From an uncultured Erysipelotrichaceae bacterium (GTDB lineage Bacteria; Bacillota_I; Bacilli_A; RF39; UBA660), in contig CACXCK010000026.1 in assembly GCA_902766135.1 (NCBI GenBank), positions 1-5,533 of the forward strand: a stretch of 5,533 bases of DNA, written 5' to 3'. Position 1 is the first letter of the stretch; every line of letters starts with the position of its first letter. The notes under the pieces were generated by a model. The model was not told where the DNA came from. It saw nothing but the letters and a program-made list of their open reading frames with translations, and ran no database searches. The translations under genes and the position numbers were made by a program. Below are positions 1 to 4,365 of the stretch, piece by piece.

Positions 1-950
1 GCATCTTTTAATTCTTTTTGCAAAGTATCTAGGTATTCTTTTATTTCTTTGGAATCTTTATCAAATACTTTTTCTAACACACTTAGCGTCTCTTCACTTG
101 TTAGGTTTTCTAAAACATTACTCATGATGTTTCTAGATTCTTCAGCATCAATTGTATATGTATGGATTAGGACATTTTCTTCTTTGCCATTAATTGCTTT
201 TTTAGCTGTTTTATTTGTTATTTTATCCTTATTTATTGAGTTAATGATACTATTCTTAACGTTTTTAATTATCGTGTTGTAATCTAATAATTTAACTTCT
301 AATAGGCTTTTTAGTTCTTCGCTTACTTCAGATAAATCTAATTCTTTATCACCTTCAAGATAATATGGATTATTTAAAACATTGGAATTAAATGTGATTC
401 TATTTTTTTCAATATAAGCTTGGCCATTTATAATATCTTTGTTAGGCTCAGATGCATTTAGTTCAAAAAATAATTTGTTATCTTTGGGATTTATTGCAAC
501 TTCTCCACTAAAAGTAACATTACTAAGGCTTTTTAAGGCTTCATAATCAGTGGTAAATTTGATTGTCGTTTTGGCATCTACCGTATCTTCACTAGGGTTA
601 TAGTCAATCATCTTTTTGTCTAAATCAGTGAGGCTTTTTTCGGCCATTTCAAACACCTTGGTAATTGATGATGTAATAACTCTTTTACTATCTCTTACAT
701 AAAATAGTTCATAGCCAATAAGGCAGAATGCAATTAGGATAACTATTGGTATTAAGACTATCAACTTTTTACTTTTTTTCTTTGGTTTTTCTTCATTAGT
801 ACTTGTTAATGTTGTATTAGAGTCTACAACATTGCTCATTTGTTCACTTGTTAGTCCCGTACTAATTGTTTCAACTGGATTTTGAACATTTTGGCTACTC
901 TCTAAGTTTGTTGATTCAAATATATTTTCATTATTATTTTGTTCGTTCAT
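1..950 (-). CDS. Membrane-anchored protein of unknown function, 3' end outside window
   Basis: The frame is open from an ATG at 950 to the left edge, giving 316 codons with no stop, so the C-terminus is missing. An AAGGAG lies 8 bases before the ATG and supports this start. Residues 1-62 form a polar, Asn/Ser/Thr/Glu-rich cytoplasmic tail ending in a lysine-rich patch (KPKKKSKK, 55-62). Residues 63-80 are one hydrophobic segment (LIVLIPIVILIAFCLIG). The remainder should be outside the cell by the positive-inside rule. It is charged, has few aromatics, and alternates probable beta stretches with helices. A LolA/LppX-like or other lipid- or cell-wall-associated domain is possible, but I see no diagnostic motif. 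It lies downstream of the coiled-coil cluster on the same strand, separated from it by a short terminator-like hairpin. No separate promoter is evident, so it probably depends on read-through. I do not recognise the family; its reality as a gene is well supported. Confidence 0.85.
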   Translation of the reverse strand, partial: MNEQNNNENIFESTNLESSQNVQNPVETISTGLTSEQMSNVVDSNTTLTSTNEEKPKKKSKKLIVLIPIVILIAFCLIGYELFYVRDSKRVITSSITKVFEMAEKSLTDLDKKMIDYNPSEDTVDAKTTIKFTTDYEALKSLSNVTFSGEVAINPKDNKLFFELNASEPNKDIINGQAYIEKNRITFNSNVLNNPYYLEGDKELDLSEVSEELKSLLEVKLLDYNTIIKNVKNSIINSINKDKITNKTAKKAINGKEENVLIHTYTIDAEESRNIMSNVLENLTSEETLSVLEKVFDKDSKEIKEYLDTLQKELKD

Positions 951-970
951 AAATAATACTCCTTACTTCT

Positions 971-992
971 AAAAAAAGGCATAATTTGCCTT
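971..992 (-). terminator. Short intrinsic terminator or attenuator inside the cluster
   Basis: Read on the minus strand, AAGGCA, a loop AATTA and TGCCTT form a perfect 6-bp stem with a 5-base loop, followed by five further T residues (seven in a row counting the two in the stem). The 5' arm begins inside the TAA stop of the 95-residue gene. The next gene starts only about 20 bases downstream, and I find no convincing -35/-10 pair for it. The hairpin therefore more likely lowers expression of the downstream membrane gene than ends the operon. The stem is short, so termination is probably partial. Confidence 0.6.
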
Positions 993-1278
993 ATAAATAT
1001 TCAACAATAGCAACATTCTTTGCTAGTTTTTCGATTAAATCATCCTTATCATATTTTTCAAATATAGCTTTAAAGTTACTGTGATCAAGTAAGAATAATT
1101 CGTAAAAATTAAAGAAGATATCAGCTGTATTTTTAACTCCTAAATCATTTAGAAATTTTATATTAGCACTTACGAGTTTATATGCTTCGTTAAAAGCGTT
1201 TAACATAACATCAGGAAGTTTTTCTTCGAGTTCATCTATTTTTTCTTTAGGAAACCCAAAGCTTTCTAGGTATCTCAT
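991..1278 (-). CDS. Small helical protein of unknown function (95 aa)
   Basis: This is a complete 95-residue frame. Its ATG shares one base with the stop of the preceding gene (TAATG), which is typical of translational coupling, and a weak SD (GAGAGG) sits 6 bases before it. The protein has no signal peptide, membrane segment, cysteine or tryptophan, and appears all-helical. It can be laid out as two to three helix-pair units of similar rhythm: about 3-26 (LESFGF...IDELEEKLPDVML), 39-65 (IKFLNDLGV...ELFLLD) and 68-95. This rhythm recalls mTERF-like or other short helical solenoid repeats and resembles segments of the 399-residue protein two genes upstream. That likeness is judged by eye. A cytoplasmic structural or binding partner of that protein is a reasonable inference; no enzymatic motif is visible. 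Confidence 0.8.
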   Translation of the reverse strand: MRYLESFGFPKEKIDELEEKLPDVMLNAFNEAYKLVSANIKFLNDLGVKNTADIFFNFYELFLLDHSNFKAIFEKYDKDDLIEKLAKNVAIVEYL

Positions 1279-1613
1279 TATCTGCCTCTCTTTTCTGTTT
1301 CTTCAATAAAATCTTCTACCATTTTAGCCGAATCATCGCCTTGTTTCCAAGATATATCCATAGGTATTACTTCTTCTTGTTTACCATCTGATTCTAATTT
1401 TTTTTGTCTTTCTAGTTCTTTTATGGCTGCTAAAGCCACTTCACGTAAATCTTTTGAATTATCCTTTTCTAGAAGTCTGCCAATAGTTTCTTTTACGTCT
1501 TTTGGTTTTATTTTTGACCTGCTATATAAGGCCATCATTTCCATATCTATAAACAATTGAGTTGTTTTACTTGCCTTTTGATATGCTTCTTCATAATATT
1601 TTTTATAATCCAT
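1278..1613 (-). CDS. Small charged helical protein of unknown function (111 aa)
   Basis: This is a complete 111-residue frame with a very strong SD (AGGAGGG, 4 bases before the ATG) that overlaps the stop codon of the preceding gene. The protein is soluble, highly charged and predicted mostly helical. An aromatic N-terminus (MDYKKYYEEAYQKA) leads into a helix at about 17-31. A second helical region covers about 37-73, rich in Lys/Glu with regularly spaced Leu/Ile. A less structured stretch at 75-95 contains the only tryptophan (W89), and a final acidic helix ends in KRGR. There is no membrane segment, cysteine or nucleotide-binding motif. The middle-of-operon position, with an overlap at both ends, implies production in fixed ratio with its neighbours and probably a shared complex. 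I do not recognise the family. Confidence 0.8.
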   Translation of the reverse strand: MDYKKYYEEAYQKASKTTQLFIDMEMMALYSRSKIKPKDVKETIGRLLEKDNSKDLREVALAAIKELERQKKLESDGKQEEVIPMDISWKQGDDSAKMVEDFIEETEKRGR

Positions 1614-1617
1614 ATAA

Positions 1618-1624
1618 CCCTCCT
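1618..1624 (-). promoter_or_regulatory. SD for the 111-aa gene, overlapping the upstream stop codon
   Basis: The minus strand reads TAGGAGGGTTATATG: the TAG stop of the coiled-coil gene shares its last two bases with AGGAGGG. Terminating ribosomes would sit on this SD, which favours coupled translation of the two genes. Confidence 0.8.
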
Positions 1625-2822
1625 AATAAGCCATAAGTGGTATTTCTTTTGGATTCATACCATTAGACTTCATTGTTTCAATTGATTTATTTAATTCATC
1701 GAAAGTATATTTAGCTAGCACACTTGGATTTAAGTAAATATCTAGTGTTTCTTTACCAACGCTAAGTAGCAATTCCATTTTACTTTGAAGTTCTTTATCA
1801 TACATCATTTTCATGTGGTTTACGAATATATCCATATCTAATTGATGTTCTTTCATGTAATCAATGTTTTCTTGAACTACTTTAGCATCAAAATTAGCAA
1901 TTAAATCTTCTATTTCATCAGCAGTATAATCTAAATAATCAATGTTGTTAGCAGATAAGAAATCTATTACATCTTCTTTTCTACTTTCTTTATTTGTTTC
2001 TTCTTCATCTGTTTTAATATTAATTTCGTTTTCTTCATCTTCTTTAATGACTGGTTCGATTACTGCTTCAACTTCTTTTTCTTCTTCAATTTCTGGTTCT
2101 ACTTCTTCTTTTGCTTCATTTTTTTCTGTTTTTACATTCTCTATAACTTTTGGTTCTTCTACTTCATCTTCAACATCATTTTTCTTTTTCTTGTAATGTT
2201 TTAGATTCTCATCGTAGGCAAATAAAGCATCTTCCGGAAACATTAATAATTTTGCTGTTTCTCTTTGTTCTGTTTCATCAAAGCCAAATTCTTGTAGTAA
2301 TGAAGTTATTGAATCTCTAGTGATATTGATATGTCCTTTTAGAGCCATTTCAAAGTATTCATTTAACTTTGCTTGATTAGCAAGGGCAGCATCTTTTCTC
2401 AATCCTATTTCTTCAATAGTTGTAATTGCTGTGTTCATTTCTTCTTCAACACTTACTAGTTCTGCTTCTGAAGCTTTAGTATCTTTTTCAACTTTTTCAA
2501 TTGTTTTAGGAAGATTTTTTTCGATTTTGTCTAGTATATCTGATGGATTGAAATCTATTTCCAAACGTGACAAAACAGTGTCATAATCTTTACGATTAAT
2601 TCCTTGTAATACCTTTTTTAATTCTTCTCCTTGAGCTTCTAATTCTTCTCTTTGTCTTTTTAATTTAGCTATTTCTGATTGAAGCTTTGATTTCTCTTCT
2701 GTAGTACGTTCTTTAGTTTGCTCAGCTGCTTCTTTTTGACTGTCCATTTCTTTTAGGATTTCACTATCAGAACTGCGAAGATTATATAATTTATCTAGTA
2801 AGACGTCCGTATTCACTGCCAT
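1623..2822 (-). CDS. Coiled-coil protein with acidic linker and helical C-terminal domain (399 aa)
   Basis: First gene of the minus-strand cluster. I place the start at the ATG at 2822 (MAVNTDVLLDK). The longer frame begins with a GTG whose G is already part of the GGAG ribosome binding site, so it cannot be the start. Layout: residues 17-73 form a strong Glu/Lys/Gln coiled coil; 98-160 a second one. Residues 164-204 are helical, with a motif LLQEFGFDE followed by a second helix. Residues 215-282 are an acidic, low-complexity, probably disordered linker dominated by Glu, Val and Lys. Residues 283-399 form an all-helical domain with repeated helix-pair units (for example MELLLSVGKETLDIYL and LNKSIETMKSNGMNP). 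It contains no Cys, Trp, membrane segment or P-loop. The architecture suits a cytoplasmic scaffold that dimerises through its N-terminus and binds partners through its C-terminus; that role is inference. It is not an SMC protein, since no Walker motifs are present. The real family is unknown to me. Confidence 0.85.
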   Translation of the reverse strand: MAVNTDVLLDKLYNLRSSDSEILKEMDSQKEAAEQTKERTTEEKSKLQSEIAKLKRQREELEAQGEELKKVLQGINRKDYDTVLSRLEIDFNPSDILDKIEKNLPKTIEKVEKDTKASEAELVSVEEEMNTAITTIEEIGLRKDAALANQAKLNEYFEMALKGHINITRDSITSLLQEFGFDETEQRETAKLLMFPEDALFAYDENLKHYKKKKNDVEDEVEEPKVIENVKTEKNEAKEEVEPEIEEEKEVEAVIEPVIKEDEENEINIKTDEEETNKESRKEDVIDFLSANNIDYLDYTADEIEDLIANFDAKVVQENIDYMKEHQLDMDIFVNHMKMMYDKELQSKMELLLSVGKETLDIYLNPSVLAKYTFDELNKSIETMKSNGMNPKEIPLMAY

Positions 2823-2833
2823 GTGTATCAACA

Positions 2834-2840
2834 CTCCTTT
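2834..2840 (-). promoter_or_regulatory. SD that fixes the start of the coiled-coil gene
   Basis: The minus strand reads AAAGGAG, then 11 bases, then the ATG at 2822. The upstream in-frame GTG overlaps the last base of this SD, ruling it out. The spacer is long for an SD. Together with the last SD base it contains a small inverted repeat, GTGT-TGAT-ACAC (2823-2834), which could fold and shorten the effective distance. Confidence 0.65.
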
Positions 2841-2844
2841 TATT

Positions 2845-2860
2845 CTATAAATTATTATAG
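2845..2860. repeat. Inverted repeat over the -10 and start site
   Basis: CTATAA-ATTA-TTATAG is a perfect 6-bp inverted repeat with a 4-base centre. It covers the -10 box and the expected transcription start of the minus-strand promoter, where a repressor could block initiation. AT-rich sequence makes such palindromes by chance, and part of it is simply the -10 box, so an operator role is speculative. Confidence 0.3.
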
Positions 2861-2882
2861 CAAATCTAATTTTGTTTGTAAA
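2854..2882 (-). promoter_or_regulatory. Sigma-A type promoter for the minus-strand cluster
   Basis: On the minus strand, TTTACA (-35, at 2877-2882, one mismatch to TTGACA) is followed by exactly 17 bases and a perfect TATAAT (-10, at 2854-2859). A TGC before it supplies an extended -10 (TGnTATAAT). Transcription would start near 2847, giving a leader of about 25 bases before the coiled-coil gene. Expected strength is high; no riboswitch fits in so short a leader. Confidence 0.85.
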
Positions 2883-2899
2883 TACTTAAAACTCTTAAT

Positions 2900-2910
2900 A
2901 CTTGTCAAGT
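2900..2910. repeat. Short palindrome in the divergent intergenic region
   Basis: ACTTG-T-CAAGT is a perfect 5+1+5 palindrome upstream of the substrate-binding protein gene. It partly overlaps the second copy of a direct repeat AATACTT (2881-2887 and 2897-2903, 16 bases apart). It could be a regulator site or the foot of a leader stem. No confident promoter for the plus-strand gene could be found around it. Confidence 0.3.
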
Positions 2911-2928
2911 GCCCAAGCAAAAAGGGAG

Positions 2929-2956
2929 TTCTTCCATATACTATTCTTGGAAAGGA
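2929..2956 (+). promoter_or_regulatory. Possible hairpin sequestering the SD of the substrate-binding protein gene
   Basis: In the plus-strand leader, TTCTTCCA (2929-2936) can pair with TGGAAAGGA (2948-2956), leaving one bulged A (2953) and an 11-base loop. The 3' arm contains the whole ribosome binding site AAAGGA (2951-2956) that serves the ATG at 2965. An alternative pairing, CCAAG (2913-2917) with CTTGG (2946-2950), would break this hairpin and free the SD. This looks like a two-state translational switch but matches no riboswitch class I know, and short pairings can arise by chance. Confidence 0.3.
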
Positions 2957-2964
2957 ATGGTAAT

Positions 2965-3921
2965 ATGAAAAAAATAATTATTACAGTAGTGGCTATTCTT
3001 ATTTTAATTATAATCCTAATACTTATTCCACGTAAAAATAATAAAATAAAGGTTTCAGAAGTAACACATAGTCCCTTCTATGCTCCTTTTTATGTTGCCT
3101 TGGAACAAGGGTATTTTAAAGAAGAAGGATTAGATATTGAACTTTTGCTTACCCCTGGTGCTGATAAGGTGTCGGCAGCTGTTTTATCAGGAGATGTTTT
3201 AATTGGACTTGCTGGTGCTGAAAGTGCACTTTACGTATATCAAAATGGTAGCGATGACTATTTGGTTCCCTTTAGTGGACTTACTAAAAGAGATGGACAG
3301 TTCATTGTAGGAAGAGATAAAGACTTTAAGTGGCAAGATTTAATTGGTAAAGAAGTTTTGGTTGGTCGTAAGGGAGGAATGCCCGCTTTAAACTTTTTGA
3401 AGGCTCTAGAAAATCAAGGAATAGATAAAGATAAAGTAAATATTAACTATTCTATAGATTACGCTTCTTTATCTGGGGCTTTTATTTCTGGTGTTGGAGA
3501 TTTCGTTAATTTATTTGAACCTAATGCTACGATGATTCAAGAGGAAGGCTATGGATATGTATTAGATAGTATTGGTACAAAGTCTTTAGAGATGCCCTAT
3601 ACTGTTTTTTATACTAAAAAAAGTACTTTTCTTAATAATAAACAATTAATCAAAAAATTTTGCAAGGCAATGCAAAAAGGCCTAGATTATGTTTATGAGC
3701 ATTCTGCGGAAGATATAGCAATGGTTATACTACCACAATTTAAAGATACTGATATAAATGATTTAGCAATATATATTAAGAATTACAAGGAAGCAGACTC
3801 ATGGGTTAGAGACACTTTTATATCAGAGGATTTACTAAATAATTTGGAAGAGTTCTTGATTCAAAATGGATTATTAGATAAAAAAGTAGCTTATGAAGAT
3901 ATAATACTTAATTATGAGTGA
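2965..3921 (+). CDS. ABC transporter substrate-binding protein, NMT1/SsuA/ThiY-like (318 aa)
   Basis: Periplasmic-binding-protein type II receptor for an ABC importer of the NitT/TauT (COG0715) group. Members bind sulfonates, nitrate, thiamine-pyrimidine precursors or riboflavin; the substrate here cannot be read from sequence. The start is the ATG at 2965, 8 bases after AAAGGA; an in-frame TTG at 2902 would add 21 residues and break the signal segment. Residues 3-21 are a hydrophobic membrane anchor. Family motifs follow: HSPFYAPFYVALEQGYF (35-51), GLDIEL (55-60), DVLIGLAGAES (77-87), GRKGGMP (134-140) and LFEPNAT (183-189). Length is normal. It resembles the receptor of B. subtilis YtlA-type systems. 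Oddly, there is no lipobox cysteine, so it should remain tethered by its N-terminal helix. It overlaps the ATPase gene by 8 bases, as in an operon, but that partner is truncated and no permease is present, so import by this locus alone is doubtful. Confidence 0.9.
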   Translation: MKKIIITVVAILILIIILILIPRKNNKIKVSEVTHSPFYAPFYVALEQGYFKEEGLDIELLLTPGADKVSAAVLSGDVLIGLAGAESALYVYQNGSDDYLVPFSGLTKRDGQFIVGRDKDFKWQDLIGKEVLVGRKGGMPALNFLKALENQGIDKDKVNINYSIDYASLSGAFISGVGDFVNLFEPNATMIQEEGYGYVLDSIGTKSLEMPYTVFYTKKSTFLNNKQLIKKFCKAMQKGLDYVYEHSAEDIAMVILPQFKDTDINDLAIYIKNYKEADSWVRDTFISEDLLNNLEEFLIQNGLLDKKVAYEDIILNYE

Positions 3922-4327
3922 TTCAGTTTTAGTGGTTAATAAACTTTGTAAAAAGTACGAAGATATAGTTAGTATAGATGAAGTATCTTTTTCTTTAAAA
4001 AAAGGAGAAATTATGTCTATTGTTGGGCCTTCCGGATGTGGAAAAAGTACTATTTTAAATATCTTGGCCAGTTTAGATTCCCCTACTACTGGTAGTGTTT
4101 TGTACAATAATAATGAACACAGTATTGGTTATATGTTACAGCAGGATGCTTTACTGCCATGGTTAACAGTTTGGGATAATGCTATATTAGGGTTAAAGAT
4201 CAAAAAGATGGATAATAGTGAAAACCTTAATTATGTTTCTTTTCTATTTCAAAAATTTCATCTTGAAGAATTTAAAGGTAAATACCCAAAAGATTTATCT
4301 GGTGGAATGAGACAAAGAGTTCTTTGA
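3914..4327 (+). pseudogene. Truncated ABC importer ATPase (SsuB/TauB-type), N-terminal half only
   Basis: This is the ATP-hydrolysing partner of the preceding receptor (NitT/TauT-type, COG1116), cut to 137 residues where the family normally has about 240-260. Its ATG overlaps the receptor stop by 8 bases (ATGAGTGA) and has no clear SD, so translation is presumably coupled. Visible parts: an aromatic A-loop candidate Y15, Walker A GPSGCGKST (38-46), Q-loop QQDALLPWLTV (76-86, family-typical) and the ABC signature LSGGMRQR (128-135). The frame ends two residues later at TGA. Walker B, the catalytic glutamate, D-loop and H-loop are all absent. A simple frameshift is excluded, because the DNA immediately downstream is a solid minus-strand gene and cannot encode the missing half. 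The protein could bind but not hydrolyse ATP properly. A deletion or insertion that also removed the permease is the likely cause; a contig misjoin is the main alternative. Confidence 0.85.
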
Positions 4328-4342
4328 GTGTTTTAAAGACAC

Positions 4343-4365
4343 AAAAAAAGACTCCCGAGGAGTCT
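4343..4365 (-). terminator. Intrinsic terminator of the HerA-like gene
   Basis: On the minus strand AGACTCC, a TCG loop and GGAGTCT form a perfect 7-bp GC-rich stem followed by six T residues. The TAG stop of the HerA-like gene overlaps the base of the stem. On the plus strand the same hairpin is followed by AGTTGTTTT, a weaker T-tract, so it may also stop transcription coming from the truncated ABC gene. Confidence 0.85.

Noticed and set aside
49..282. 77-codon plus-strand open frame, hydrophobic product
   Set aside because: It is antisense to the well-supported membrane-protein gene at 1-950, whose frame has a clear SD and start. The hydrophobicity comes from reading AT-rich antisense codons.
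1942..2196. 84-codon plus-strand open frame, serine- and phenylalanine-rich
   Set aside because: It is the antisense shadow of the Glu/Lys-rich linker of the coiled-coil gene (GAA/GAT read backwards gives TTC/ATC). It has no SD.
2823..2834. GTG start four codons upstream of the coiled-coil gene ATG
   Set aside because: The GTG overlaps the ribosome binding site itself; only the ATG at 2822 is usable.
2902..2964. N-terminal extension of the receptor from a TTG
   Set aside because: The extension places polar residues before the signal segment and has no SD. The ATG at 2965 has AAAGGA at 8 bases and begins MKKIIIT, a classic export start.
2881..2964. TPP riboswitch before the ThiY-like receptor
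   Set aside because: The conserved CTGAGA and ACCTGATCTGG-type elements are absent, and the space is short. Only generic hairpins are present.
3874..4107. 77-codon minus-strand open frame
   Set aside because: It is antisense to the receptor and ATPase genes, which carry unmistakable family motifs in this stretch.
4316..4363. Simple frameshift restoring the ATPase
   Set aside because: No Walker B (LLLDEP-like) coding appears in any plus frame downstream; the DNA is fully used by the minus-strand HerA-like gene.
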